From contig JAQWOM010000055.1 of the NCBI GenBank assembly GCA_029245865.1, positions 1 to 64,000 on the forward strand: 64,000 nt of DNA, in the 5' to 3' direction. A program made the translations under genes and the position numbers. The DNA is from Planctomycetota bacterium. GTDB lineage: Bacteria; Planctomycetota; B15-G4. This document shows positions 44,740 through 53,807 of this stretch, piece by piece (position 1 is the stretch's first letter; every line of letters starts with the position of its first letter). The notes under the pieces were generated by a model, which did no database searches, was not told where the DNA came from, and was given only the letters and a program-made list of their open reading frames with translations.

Positions 44740-45488
44740 GTGACGAAGCGATCCCTCCCAAGCGGTTGCCAACGAGCCCCTCTGGTCAGCACCCGCTGAC
44801 TCTTCTCGTGGTTCCCACCAAAGAAGAGCGCCACAACATCGACTGGGTCATGGAGCGCTTCCAAGACCTGAACGATGCCGATCTGCATGTACTGGTTTCT
44901 GACGACGACTCACTCGACAAGACCTGGTCGCGCGCCGGAACCTGGGCCGCAGATGACGAACGCATTTACCTGCTTCGTCGCCCTGGCCGGTTCAAGGGAC
45001 GTGGCTTTGCACTGCGTGAATCCTACAAGTGGGCCGCAGAAAGCGAGAACAACTACGAGTTCGTCCTCGAGTGTGCTGCGAACCGCACAGACGACATCCT
45101 TCAGATCCCCAAACTGCTCGCGGCCCTTCAATCGGGTGCCGACGTGGTGGTCGGCTCGCGCAGTCGCGCCGAAGGCGGCGATGACGCCTCACCGCGCCAG
45201 TCGCAGGGCTTTGCGCGCCTGGCCAGCGGAGCAAGCGTTTCAGACGTTGAAAGTGGCTTTCGAGGGTTTCGCATGGAGGCGCTACGAACCATTGCGAGGC
45301 GACTCAAGGCATCCGATCACCGCATCAAAGCCGAAGTGATCGCCGCCGCTCGGTCCGCCAAGCTGAAGGTCGTAGAAGTCCCGGTTCCCTTCAGCCAGCA
45401 CGACACAAGCCACCCCAAGCTGGGCGGCAACAGTGGCCCGGTCAGCCTTCTCGGCCTCTGGCTGCGGCGCATGACGAAACGCGTCTGA
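44736..45488 (+). CDS. Family 2 glycosyltransferase-like protein lacking the DXD motif
   Basis: A 250-residue GT-A-fold protein. It aligns with dolichyl-phosphate mannose synthases: VVPTKEERHNI at the start, VSDDDSLDKT, GRGFALRES, VVGSRSRAEGG, and VESGFRGFRMEAL. Where those enzymes have the metal-binding D-A-D-L-S-H, this one reads E-C-A-A-N-R followed by T-D-D. The donor-binding metal site is therefore altered or lost. No membrane helix is present. It may use a different metal mode, act as an allosteric partner, or be inactive. The GTG start overlaps the cyclodeaminase-like stop by four bases, an odd partnership. Confidence 0.8.
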   Translation: MSDEAIPPKRLPTSPSGQHPLTLLVVPTKEERHNIDWVMERFQDLNDADLHVLVSDDDSLDKTWSRAGTWAADDERIYLLRRPGRFKGRGFALRESYKWAAESENNYEFVLECAANRTDDILQIPKLLAALQSGADVVVGSRSRAEGGDDASPRQSQGFARLASGASVSDVESGFRGFRMEALRTIARRLKASDHRIKAEVIAAARSAKLKVVEVPVPFSQHDTSHPKLGGNSGPVSLLGLWLRRMTKRV

Positions 45489-45517
45489 AAACAACCGCCC
45501 AGGCCAATCTGCCCCGG

Positions 45518-46378
45518 CTAGAGACCGTCGATCACTCCGCGCAATCGCTCCACGACTTCCGGTGGGCGCAGTTCTGGCGCTGTGATCACAGCGAATTTCG
45601 CCGCCTCTGCAATCGCCTGATCGCGCGGTGCAGCGACCACTTTGGGTACAGCGATCTCCAGCAAGGCTCGGGCATTGCCCGCATTGGCAATCAAGTTGGC
45701 GATGACCATCTGGATGTCGACGTCATCGTGTCCTTCATGCCAGCAATCGTAGTCGGTCACCATGCACACCAGCCCGTATTCGATGCCTGCCTCTCGCGCG
45801 AGTTTGCTCTCGGGCAATGCCGACATGTTGATGAGTTGGGCGCCCCATGACCGATAGAGCTCACTCTCGGCTCGCGTGCTGAAGAGAGGACCCTCCATGC
45901 AAACCAGCGTGCCGCCCTTGTGGCGAGTGACGTCCAGGCCTTCCAGCGCGTCGTAAAGAATCTGGCCTAACCCGTTGGCAAAGGGATCCGCAAAGCCCGT
46001 GTGCCCCACGATCCCATCACCAAAAAACGTGTCCTGGCGGTGCCGCGTCCGGTCGATCAGTTGATCCGGAATGACAAAATGCCGCGGCGCCATTTCTTCA
46101 CACAAGCTCCCGACCGCGCTGAATGACAAGATGCGTTGAACTCCAAGCGACTTGAGCGCAGCAATGTTGGCTCGGCTGGGAACCTCCGTGGGCAACAAGC
46201 GATGACCCCGGCCATGGCGCGGTAGAAACGCAATCCGGTGACCTGCGAGGGTCGCCAGCGTGATCGCATCGGAGGGCGCCCCGAAGGGGGTTTCCGGCTG
46301 GATCTCCGTGACGTCCGTGAGGCCGTCCATCTCGTAAAAACCACTGCCGCCGATAACGCCGATTGTGACAGGATCCAT
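45518..46378 (-). CDS. mtnP: S-methyl-5'-thioadenosine phosphorylase
   Basis: A 286-residue nucleoside phosphorylase of the MTAP type. Motifs: GVIGGSGFYEM near the start, PRHGRGHRLLP for phosphate, and NMSALPESKLAREAGI with VTDYDCWH for the methylthio-ribose and adenine pockets. It cleaves methylthioadenosine (a by-product of polyamine synthesis and other SAM reactions) to adenine and methylthioribose 1-phosphate. ATG at 46378 is preceded by GGAGAA with suitable spacing; the longer frame to 46435 adds 19 unlike residues. It follows anmK and the LysM gene on the same strand, 75 bases away. Confidence 0.94.
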   Translation of the reverse strand: MDPVTIGVIGGSGFYEMDGLTDVTEIQPETPFGAPSDAITLATLAGHRIAFLPRHGRGHRLLPTEVPSRANIAALKSLGVQRILSFSAVGSLCEEMAPRHFVIPDQLIDRTRHRQDTFFGDGIVGHTGFADPFANGLGQILYDALEGLDVTRHKGGTLVCMEGPLFSTRAESELYRSWGAQLINMSALPESKLAREAGIEYGLVCMVTDYDCWHEGHDDVDIQMVIANLIANAGNARALLEIAVPKVVAAPRDQAIAEAAKFAVITAPELRPPEVVERLRGVIDGL

Positions 46379-46453
46379 GAAGCTGTTCTCCGGATTCGGG
46401 TCGGCGAGGATGACCCGGCGCGGAGTTCCACGCAACCCACAGTTCGCGAGCTG

Positions 46454-47599
46454 CTATCTCCCGTAGCTCAGCTTGCCCAGCAAGACCGCTCGCCGCGCCC
46501 CCGTCACGCCTGGAACATTGCCCGGAATCTCGGCCAAGGTCGCATCGGCAAGAAGCGCGAAAGACACGGCCTCGCGCGCCAAAACCGGAAGCCCCAGTGC
46601 ACTTTCACTGTCCACGACCTTCATGGGTGCAAGGCGCTCGGCCAGACCAGTCATCAGGCATCCGTTGAACGCACCCCCGCCCGAGACAACGAGTTCATCT
46701 GGAGTCTCCACAAGGAACTGTTCCATGGAGCGCGCGACGCATTCCACCGTGTAAGCGGCGAGCGTTGCCGCAAGATCGACGACTGACAGCACACCAAGCC
46801 GAGTCCAGTGCACATCAAGAAATGCGCTGCCATAGCGCTCTCGCCCGGTGGAGCGGGGCGGCTGCATCGACAGAAATTCGTCGGCTGCAAGCGCTTCCCG
46901 TAACCAAGCTTCATCCACCGATCCCTCACGCCCCAAGGCGCCTCCGGCATCCATGGACAACTCACCGCTTGTTGCCCGTGCCAACGCCCCGTCAAGCAGC
47001 ATGTTTCCGGGCCCGGTATCAAAGGCCATCGGTGGCCCTTCCGGCGGCACCACCGTGAGGTTTCCGATTCCCCCCAGATTCAAAGCGGCTCGTGTTCGCC
47101 CGGGCGTGCGCAACAGGCACGCATCCGCAAAAGGAACCAAAGGTGCGCCCTGTCCCCCGGCCGCTCGATCGCGCGCACGCACGTCCGAAAGCACCGGGCA
47201 ACCGGTCCACTCGGCAATCACGTCGCCGTCTCCAAGCGCCAGAGTCGCTCCCGGGTCTCCAGTCGTAGGCGGCAAATGAACCGCCGTGTGCCCTGGAGAA
47301 CCAATCGCCACAACCTCGGCGGCCTCGATTCCCGCACGGGCAATCGCCGAGCACGCTGCTTTTCCAAAGCGTTGCCCGAGCTCCACGTGCAAGCGTGCGA
47401 TCTCTTCGGAACGAGCCTCCGAAAGGGCCAACAACCGTGCGCGGAACGCCACCTCATAGGGCGCATGTTCGTGAGCCAAAATCTCCACGGTCACGGGCGC
47501 CTGTCCAGCAGGGCCTCCATGAAGCCGAACCGCGACGGCGTCCACACCGTCGCAACTCGTCCCCGACATGACACCGAGGAAGGTGCGCGCGTCGCTCAC
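46454..47599 (-). CDS. anmK: Anhydro-N-acetylmuramic acid kinase
   Basis: A 381-residue ASKHA-fold sugar kinase. The start FLGVMSGTSCDGVDAV is diagnostic for AnmK, as are IGSPGHTAVHLPP, SDVRARDRAAGGQGAPLVPF, NLGGIGNLTVV, FDTGPGNMLLDG and ELVVSGGGAFN. It phosphorylates and opens 1,6-anhydro-MurNAc during recycling of peptidoglycan. The start is GTG, ten bases after the LysM gene. The pairing with a LysM (peptidoglycan-binding) protein is consistent with wall turnover. Confidence 0.96.
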   Translation of the reverse strand: MSDARTFLGVMSGTSCDGVDAVAVRLHGGPAGQAPVTVEILAHEHAPYEVAFRARLLALSEARSEEIARLHVELGQRFGKAACSAIARAGIEAAEVVAIGSPGHTAVHLPPTTGDPGATLALGDGDVIAEWTGCPVLSDVRARDRAAGGQGAPLVPFADACLLRTPGRTRAALNLGGIGNLTVVPPEGPPMAFDTGPGNMLLDGALARATSGELSMDAGGALGREGSVDEAWLREALAADEFLSMQPPRSTGRERYGSAFLDVHWTRLGVLSVVDLAATLAAYTVECVARSMEQFLVETPDELVVSGGGAFNGCLMTGLAERLAPMKVVDSESALGLPVLAREAVSFALLADATLAEIPGNVPGVTGARRAVLLGKLSYGR

Positions 47600-47609
47600 C
47601 AGCGGCCGG

Positions 47610-48506
47610 CTACTCGTCCGGAAGGATCAGCCTCTGCCCAGGGCGAATCCGCTCGGGGTCAGAGATGGTCGTCTTGTTGAGCTGGTAGAGCTCTTTCCAG
47701 CGGCTTCCATCTCCCAACTCGAGCGATGCAATCGCGCCCAGCGTGTCGCCCTCGCCCACGATATACACCCGACCTCCGGTGTCTTTTGCACGTTCCGCAG
47801 GCGTCATGTTCTGCATCTGAGCTGGCACAATCTTTGGCAGCTTGATGGTCCGTCCAACCGACAGATTGCCGGAGTCGAGACCCGGATTGAGCTGCTGAAT
47901 GTGTTCCACCATGCGCTTGGTGTCGCCGGCGCCCACTGAGTGGTAAGCGATATCCCAGAGCGTGTCGCCACTGGCGATTTCATAGAGCACAAAGCTTGGC
48001 TCGCCTTCGTTCAGCGCGCCTGTAGGTTTCAGTGGGATCTGGTTCGAATCCACTCGGTTTTCCTTCGACTGCTCCGCAGCCAAACCCTTGGCGGCACCAG
48101 AGTTTGCCTTCTCGGCGCGTGCCGAAGCCTCGCCGGATGTTGCAAGTCGTGCAGGCGACTGGCTTCCCTGCAAAAGCTCCCCGCGCTGCTTCAGCCGGGC
48201 TTCGCGAGCTGCAGCGTTGCTTTGCCTGCGCTCTGCAATCCGTTCGCGGTCCGCCTCGCCCAGCACGACGGTGTCTCCGGCAGACGAACTGCTCGAAAGA
48301 CGGATGGGGGAGATGGCGGAATCGACATCACGCCCCAGCGCCCCTGCAGGGGCTGCGCTCTCATCCGTGGCACTCCAGGCGAAACTTAAAATCGCCACGA
48401 TGACTGCCAGGATTCCGAGCACCATGACGCGCTCGACGCCGTCCACGAAGCACCCTCCCAAATCGGCCTGAAACCGGATCTGCTTTGGTCCAACTCTTTG
48501 TGCCAT
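47610..48506 (-). CDS. Membrane-anchored protein with two LysM domains
   Basis: A 298-residue protein. One helix at about 27-45 (VMVLGILAVIVAILSF) anchors it, with a short cytoplasmic start. A Ser/Ala/Arg-rich linker spans about 50-170. Two LysM modules follow: about 175-225 (YEIASGDTLWDIAYHS...LNPGLDSGNLSVG) and about 247-297 (YIVGEGDTLGAIASLE...RIRPGQRLILP). LysM binds N-acetylglucosamine-containing glycans such as peptidoglycan. No catalytic domain is present, so it may tether or scaffold wall enzymes. It is co-oriented with anmK. Confidence 0.9.
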   Translation of the reverse strand: MAQRVGPKQIRFQADLGGCFVDGVERVMVLGILAVIVAILSFAWSATDESAAPAGALGRDVDSAISPIRLSSSSSAGDTVVLGEADRERIAERRQSNAAAREARLKQRGELLQGSQSPARLATSGEASARAEKANSGAAKGLAAEQSKENRVDSNQIPLKPTGALNEGEPSFVLYEIASGDTLWDIAYHSVGAGDTKRMVEHIQQLNPGLDSGNLSVGRTIKLPKIVPAQMQNMTPAERAKDTGGRVYIVGEGDTLGAIASLELGDGSRWKELYQLNKTTISDPERIRPGQRLILPDE

Positions 48507-48643
48507 GGCTCGACGTGATCCACCGCCGAGCCACTCGCCGAGTCACGCCCCCGGATGGGAAATGCGACCAGGCTGACAACCGCTTATCGAATCGTAGGAG
48601 CGCCGAATGGGCGATTCAAAAGAAAAGAGGCACAGAACGTCGA

Positions 48644-49363
48644 TTAACGACGATCGCCGAGGAGCCTCCGGCGCAACTTGCGGTGCCATTCTTTCCAGGC
48701 CTTGCCCCGAGATTCGCTGTACCGCTGCACCAGTTCTTCCCGGTTTTCTTCCGGCAAGGTGTGCGGCGCGTACTTCGCCCGGAATTTCTCGATCGCTCGC
48801 CGATCGATACGTGCCAGCCAAGGAAAGAGCAGCCGGCGAAACGGGCCCGATGAGCAATCGATGCCCTGCCCGAGGTCAATGAGCCACCCGCTCCCGTCTT
48901 CAGCAACCAGGGCATTGAGTTTCTGATGAAGGTCCAGGTGGACGAACCGCCGCTCGTGCAGGGCCGCCAGAGCCCGATCGAGGCCATCGAGCCCGCGCTC
49001 CTTGAAATCCATCGGAAGCCGACGCCGGATGGGCTGTGCGTCCACCCACTGCATCAAATAGGCCACCTCGCTGTACTGGCCAAGAAAGCGCGGAATTCCC
49101 AGTGTTCCGCTCAGTTTCCGGTGATTCTTGATCTCGCGTTTCATGACGGAACGCGACCACCAGTTGAAAATTCGGCTCTTGCTGGGCGCCCACTCCTTGA
49201 GCACCACCGGCCCATCGGGCAGGTCGTAGCGCACGACTTTTGGAGCCCCTGGGCCGTCATCTTTGAGGACCTGGGCCTGGTGACGCTCCAACTCGGCGCG
49301 GGGGGGGAACTCGGCCCCAGAGGGCGAGCCTTGCCCCGGCGACTCATCAACCGTTCTTGACAC
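48644..49363 (-). CDS. Lipopolysaccharide/Kdo kinase-like protein
   Basis: A 239-residue protein of the protein-kinase-like fold used by Kdo and heptose kinases. Visible residues: lysine K56 (VVLKEW), catalytic loop VHLDLHQ (D144) with N150, and metal Asp D163 in LIDLGQ. A basic C-terminal tail suggests membrane association. It probably phosphorylates a core sugar of lipopolysaccharide; a different small-molecule or protein target is possible. kdsB, which activates Kdo, lies 0.6 kb away on the opposite strand. The start is GTG with GGAAAG upstream. Confidence 0.8.
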   Translation of the reverse strand: MSRTVDESPGQGSPSGAEFPPRAELERHQAQVLKDDGPGAPKVVRYDLPDGPVVLKEWAPSKSRIFNWWSRSVMKREIKNHRKLSGTLGIPRFLGQYSEVAYLMQWVDAQPIRRRLPMDFKERGLDGLDRALAALHERRFVHLDLHQKLNALVAEDGSGWLIDLGQGIDCSSGPFRRLLFPWLARIDRRAIEKFRAKYAPHTLPEENREELVQRYSESRGKAWKEWHRKLRRRLLGDRR

Positions 49364-49481
49364 GCTTTCCGAGCTTGCTCTATATCTCGGCTCTTTGACA
49401 GCGCCTGCTCAGCCACGATGCCTTGGATCTGGCCCGGCGCCCTTCCCGCCAGCCTGCTGGCGACACCCGCTGATCCCCAAC

Positions 49482-49994
49482 ATGCCCCCTCGGGGAGTCC
49501 TCCTTAGCCTTTTTGCTGTGATCGCCTGGGCTGGCCTGCCTGCCTGCGCCACCACGCCTGCGGTCCCGGTCCCGGTCGGAAGCCGCATCGTCATCCGGCT
49601 GTATGACGGGGCCACCGGTATCGAGCTCGCCTTGGCCAACGAGAGCTACCCGGAGCTGAAAGACCTCTATTCTCGCTCACAGCGCGATGCCTCCCTGAAA
49701 CGGGCACCCGATCAGCTGATCGGGGAATTGCTCTTCTCCCTCGACAAGACCGGCCTGGATGCCTTCGGGATCCCAGGTCGACCCCTCGAACCGCACGGAA
49801 GTGACAGCTACCTGTTCGTGGAGCAAGATGGCCTCGCCACGATCTTTCCCAAGCCAAGCAACGCGGCTTCCCTTGAAGAGCGCCGTGCCTTTAGCCACAT
49901 CAAACTCGTCATGAATGAGTACTACCGACACGTCGGCAGCAAACAGCACGTGGACAACCCCGACGGTGCTGCCTACTTCCAGGTGCAGCCGTGA
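49482..49994 (+). CDS. Small lipoprotein of unknown function
   Basis: A 170-residue protein. Taking ATG at 49482, the N-terminus is a signal peptide ending in a lipobox-like LPAC at about residue 22. The mature part has no motif I recognise; it is short and mixed alpha/beta. The stop overlaps the kdsB start (GTGA), so it leads the kdsB-pyrG-DUF1844-GT4 operon. The longer in-frame start at 49395 lacks a signal sequence and is less likely. A role in envelope biogenesis is inferred from context only. Confidence 0.72.
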   Translation: MPPRGVLLSLFAVIAWAGLPACATTPAVPVPVGSRIVIRLYDGATGIELALANESYPELKDLYSRSQRDASLKRAPDQLIGELLFSLDKTGLDAFGIPGRPLEPHGSDSYLFVEQDGLATIFPKPSNAASLEERRAFSHIKLVMNEYYRHVGSKQHVDNPDGAAYFQVQP

Positions 49995-50752
49995 CCACCT
50001 CCTCGCACCAAAAATTGACGGCCGCCGCCGTTATCCCCGTGCGCTGGGCCAGCAGCCGCCTGCCCGGCAAACCGCTGCTCTCACAAACGGGCAAGCCACT
50101 CATCCAACACGTCTGGGAACGTGTTTGTCGCGCCGACCGACTCGATGAGATTCTTATTGCGACAGATGATGAGCGTATTCAGCAAGCCGTCGAGGGCTTT
50201 GGCGGACGTTGCGTCATGACCCGCGACGACCACCCAAGTGGCACAGATCGGGTCGCCGAGGTGGCTGCGGGCCTGAAGGCTGATGTGATCATCAATGTCC
50301 AGGGCGATGAGCCCGAGGTCGACCCACATGATCTCGACCGGCTCATCGAAAGGCTCGAGGCGAACGGAGAGGACATTGCCACGCTCGCGAGGCCCCTCCG
50401 TGCCGAAGAAAGCAGCCTGCTGCTCGACCCTCATGCCGTGAAGGCGGTTTTCACCCATCAGGGACGTGCCCTCTACTTTTCGCGCTCTCCCATCCCCCAT
50501 GGGGACGATCCGGACGGCGCATGGCTTCATCTGGGCGTCTATGCCTTTCGCCGAAAAGCTCTCCTGGCCTTCGCTGCGGCCCAGCCCACAGCGCTGGAAA
50601 AACGCGAAAGCCTGGAGCAATTGCGGGCCCTCGATCTGGGGCAGACCATCGGAGTCGTCCTCACAGAAAATGACGCTCTGGGAATCGACACGGCCGACGA
50701 CTACGCTCGATTCGTTCAGCACTGCGCAGAGCCAGGGGCGACTTCCTCATGA
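49991..50752 (+). CDS. kdsB: 3-deoxy-manno-octulosonate cytidylyltransferase
   Basis: A 253-residue nucleotidyltransferase. [16 protein letters not shown] is the CTP-binding loop, IATDDERI and GTDRVAEV follow, and [11 protein letters not shown] gives the metal-binding aspartate. SRSPIPH and [12 protein letters not shown] complete the KdsB pattern. It forms CMP-Kdo for the inner core of lipopolysaccharide, so the organism probably makes Kdo-containing LPS. The GTG start and the ATGA overlap into pyrG suggest tight co-translation with the enzyme that makes its CTP substrate. Confidence 0.95.
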   Translation: MTTSSHQKLTAAAVIPVRWASSRLPGKPLLSQTGKPLIQHVWERVCRADRLDEILIATDDERIQQAVEGFGGRCVMTRDDHPSGTDRVAEVAAGLKADVIINVQGDEPEVDPHDLDRLIERLEANGEDIATLARPLRAEESSLLLDPHAVKAVFTHQGRALYFSRSPIPHGDDPDGAWLHLGVYAFRRKALLAFAAAQPTALEKRESLEQLRALDLGQTIGVVLTENDALGIDTADDYARFVQHCAEPGATSS

Positions 50753-52389
50753 CCAAGCACATCTTTGTCACGGGTGGCGTCGTTTCTTCGCTGGGCAAAG
50801 GCCTCACAGCCGCCAGCCTGGGATGCATTCTCGAGAACTGTGGCCTCGCGGTACGGATGCAAAAGCTCGACCCGTACATCAACGTGGACCCGGGCACGAT
50901 GAATCCTTACCAACACGGTGAGGTCTACGTGCTCGACGATGGGTCAGAGATGGACCTCGACCTGGGTCACTACGAGCGGTTCACACAGGCCCCCCTCACC
51001 GCCGATTGCAACTACACCACCGGCAAGATTTACAGTTCGGTCATCGCTAAAGAACGCGCCGGCCAATATCTCGGCCAAACCGTTCAGGTGATTCCGCACA
51101 TCACCGACGAAATCAAAGCCGGCATCGATCAGCTCGCACTCGATGATGTCGATGTCGTCATCACCGAAATCGGCGGCACCGTGGGCGACATCGAGAGCCT
51201 TCCTTTCCTGGAGGCCATTCGGCAGTACGCCATCGAGAAGCCGCCGGGCGACTGCATCTTCATTCATCTCACGTTGCTTGTGCATCTCGCTGCAAGCGGT
51301 GAACTGAAGACCAAGCCCACTCAGCAGTCGGTGGGCAAACTGCGCGAGATCGGTATTCAGCCCGACATTCTCGTCTGTCGCACCGAGCACCCCATGACAG
51401 AGGAAATGCGGCACAAGATTTCACTCTTCTGCAATGTGCGGCCGGAGCACGTCATCGAGGAGCAAGACGTCGAGAGCTCCATCTACGAAGTTCCGCTGAT
51501 GCTCGCTTCGGAAGGTATCCACGAGCACATCGGCGCCAAGCTCGGGCTCGACCTGAGAGCGCCAGACCTTTCGAGCTGGGAGCGCATCGTACGCACCGTC
51601 AAGAGCACCACCCGTGGAATCGACATCGCGGTTGTCGGCAAGTACATGGACCTGAATGACGCATACAAGTCCATCTACGAGGCGCTCGCCCACGCCGGCA
51701 TCGCACACGAGGTGGCCATTCGGCTGCACAAGATTTCCTCGGACGACCTCACCGAACAAAACGTCGGTGAACTGCTGGGCTCCATGAACGGCATCTGCGT
51801 GCCAGGGGGCTTTGGCGGTCGCGGAATCGAAGGCAAGGTCCTCGCGGCAAAGTATGCGCGCGAAGAGGGCGTGCCGTATTTCGGTCTCTGCTACGGATTG
51901 CACATGGCAGTCATCGACTTTGCACGCCATGTGTGCGGCCTTCAGGATGCGAACAGCACAGAGATTGACCCGCTCACACCTCACCCTGTCATCTGCTTGC
52001 TCGACGCTCAGCAAAAGATCACCGACAAGGGCGGCACCATGCGCCTTGGCGCGCAAACCTGTGAACTCACCGGCGGACATGCAAAAGCTGCCTATGGCAC
52101 CGCATCTGTCAGCGAGCGACACCGGCACCGCTGGGAGTTCAACAACGAGTACCGAGATCAGCTTGAAGCTGCCGGCATGATGTTTACCGGCGTCGGTACC
52201 GATCAGGACCTGGTCGAGATTGTCGAAATCACAGGGCACCCATGGTTCGTGGCCGTGCAGTTCCACCCGGAGTTCAAGAGCAAGCCAACCATGCCACACC
52301 CGCTCTTCGACGGTTTTGTAAATGCCGCCATGAACACGAATGCCAACTCCACCGTCGGCTCTGCTGCAGGCCCGCAAAAGACTTCATGA
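50749..52389 (+). CDS. pyrG: CTP synthase
   Basis: A 546-residue enzyme with an N-terminal synthetase domain ([41 protein letters not shown]) and a C-terminal glutamine amidotransferase domain. The catalytic Cys lies in [10 protein letters not shown] and the His/Glu pair in QFHPEF. It aminates UTP to CTP. The gene overlaps kdsB before it and the DUF1844 gene after it by four bases each. Confidence 0.97.
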   Translation: MTKHIFVTGGVVSSLGKGLTAASLGCILENCGLAVRMQKLDPYINVDPGTMNPYQHGEVYVLDDGSEMDLDLGHYERFTQAPLTADCNYTTGKIYSSVIAKERAGQYLGQTVQVIPHITDEIKAGIDQLALDDVDVVITEIGGTVGDIESLPFLEAIRQYAIEKPPGDCIFIHLTLLVHLAASGELKTKPTQQSVGKLREIGIQPDILVCRTEHPMTEEMRHKISLFCNVRPEHVIEEQDVESSIYEVPLMLASEGIHEHIGAKLGLDLRAPDLSSWERIVRTVKSTTRGIDIAVVGKYMDLNDAYKSIYEALAHAGIAHEVAIRLHKISSDDLTEQNVGELLGSMNGICVPGGFGGRGIEGKVLAAKYAREEGVPYFGLCYGLHMAVIDFARHVCGLQDANSTEIDPLTPHPVICLLDAQQKITDKGGTMRLGAQTCELTGGHAKAAYGTASVSERHRHRWEFNNEYRDQLEAAGMMFTGVGTDQDLVEIVEITGHPWFVAVQFHPEFKSKPTMPHPLFDGFVNAAMNTNANSTVGSAAGPQKTS

Positions 52390-52655
52390 CCAGCGAGCAA
52401 AACACGGAGTTCCCTGAAGCATCCCTGACTCAACATCTGTTTGATCTCGCGCAGCAAGTCACCATCGCGCTGGGAGAAACAGAGAACCCGGTCACCAAAA
52501 CCCGCGACGCCAACTTGCCGGCTGCCCGCTATCTGATCGACATCATCACGCTCCTTGAAGAAAAGACGCGCGGGCAGCGCACGGAAGAAGAAGAGAACTA
52601 CTTCTCGCAACTTCTTCCTGCACTCAAGATGGGGTACGTCAACAAGTCGAAGTGA
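52386..52655 (+). CDS. DUF1844-type small protein
   Basis: An 89-residue helical, acidic protein. The pattern [14 protein letters not shown]...[21 protein letters not shown]...[17 protein letters not shown] is that of DUF1844 proteins, whose function is unknown. The ATG lies in the pyrG stop (ATGA) and its own stop overlaps the following GTG, so it is sandwiched in the operon. DUF1844 genes are often found near essential metabolic genes; no partner is known. Confidence 0.85.
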   Translation: MTSEQNTEFPEASLTQHLFDLAQQVTIALGETENPVTKTRDANLPAARYLIDIITLLEEKTRGQRTEEEENYFSQLLPALKMGYVNKSK

Positions 52656-53758
52656 GGCTCGCCTTCGACGTCACCACCTGCGTGAAGGCCCGTCGCGGGG
52701 GCATTTCGACATACGGCAGGAATCTGATCCAAGCTTGCGTTCAGGTCGCCCCGGAGCATGACTACGTTCTCGCCGTACGCAGCCATCGCTGGATGCAGCG
52801 CTCTCTCGTGGGAGACCTCATACCGGGCGCACGGCCGCGCTTGCTCTTCGATGGATTTCACCGCCTCACACTCGGCGCTCCGATCGAGGCCTTGCATAGC
52901 ATCGGAGTCCGATTGCCGTCGGGCGGGCGCTTTGCCAAAACCGTGATGCTGCATGACCTCAATGTCTTCGAGTACCCCGATCTGGCCGACCCCGCGTGGC
53001 GGCGTACACGCCAACAACGGCTTCGCGAGACCGTCGAGCGTGCTGATCTTGTGATCTCGTACAGCCATCAAGGGGCACATGCACTGACCGAATACCTTGA
53101 CGTCCCGCGTGAGAAAATCCGCGTCATTCCCCCCGGCGTGGACACCGCCATGTTTCAGCGACCAGCGGAAGAGGCGATGAGGTCTGTTCTCCAACGACAC
53201 CGGCTTCTCGATCGACCCTACCTGTTGATGGTCGGCTCTTACTCCGATCGAAAGAACCCGCATGGACTCCTGGACGCTTTTGCGGATTCGAGACTCGATT
53301 CGGACTGGCTCCTCGTGCTCGCCGGCCCACAAGGCGCCGAGCAGGATGCGCTGCGCACTCATGCTCATCAACGCGGACTCAATTCCGATCGCCTTCGCTT
53401 GCCGGGCTGGATTGAAGATGACGACCTACCTGCACTGCTTGCAGGTGCCACCGGCTACGTCTGCTCTTCACTGCACGAGGGCTTTGGTCTTCCCGTACTC
53501 GAAGCCCAGGCCTCCGGGACTCCTGTCGTCTCCTCAAATCGAGGCGCCTTGCCCGAGACCGTCGGTGACTGTGGACTGCTCTTCGACCCCTCCAGTCGGG
53601 AGCAATTCACAAGCGCTCTGGAAGAACTCGCAGGCAACGATGCACTCCGCGCCGACCTTTCAAAGCGAGGCCCTCGGCGCGTCTCTGAACAGTACTCCTG
53701 GCGACGCACGGCCGAGAGCACCCTCGACGTCATGACAGCAGCCGCCGCCTTGCGCTAA
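52652..53758 (+). CDS. Family 4-type glycosyltransferase (GT-B fold)
   Basis: A 368-residue glycosyltransferase. The N-domain start FDVTTCVKARRGGISTYGRNL contains the glycine-rich acceptor loop, and the C-domain has the nucleotide-sugar signature from YLLMVGSYSDRKNP to E-x7-E as HEGFGLPVLEAQ. It probably adds a sugar to a surface polysaccharide or LPS, using a UDP- or GDP-sugar. The GTG start overlaps the DUF1844 gene. It closes the lipoprotein-kdsB-pyrG operon and fits an LPS or glycan assignment. Confidence 0.9.
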   Translation: MRLAFDVTTCVKARRGGISTYGRNLIQACVQVAPEHDYVLAVRSHRWMQRSLVGDLIPGARPRLLFDGFHRLTLGAPIEALHSIGVRLPSGGRFAKTVMLHDLNVFEYPDLADPAWRRTRQQRLRETVERADLVISYSHQGAHALTEYLDVPREKIRVIPPGVDTAMFQRPAEEAMRSVLQRHRLLDRPYLLMVGSYSDRKNPHGLLDAFADSRLDSDWLLVLAGPQGAEQDALRTHAHQRGLNSDRLRLPGWIEDDDLPALLAGATGYVCSSLHEGFGLPVLEAQASGTPVVSSNRGALPETVGDCGLLFDPSSREQFTSALEELAGNDALRADLSKRGPRRVSEQYSWRRTAESTLDVMTAAAALR

Positions 53759-53807
53759 ACGCTTTCTGGTCCGGTGGACGTACCCCTCAGAGCATGACTG
53801 CCACTCT

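Noticed and set aside
48644-49363. Inactive kinase
   Set aside because: The catalytic Asp, the metal Asp and the ATP-anchoring Lys are all present; the slightly long spacing to Asn is within what I recall for Kdo-type kinases.
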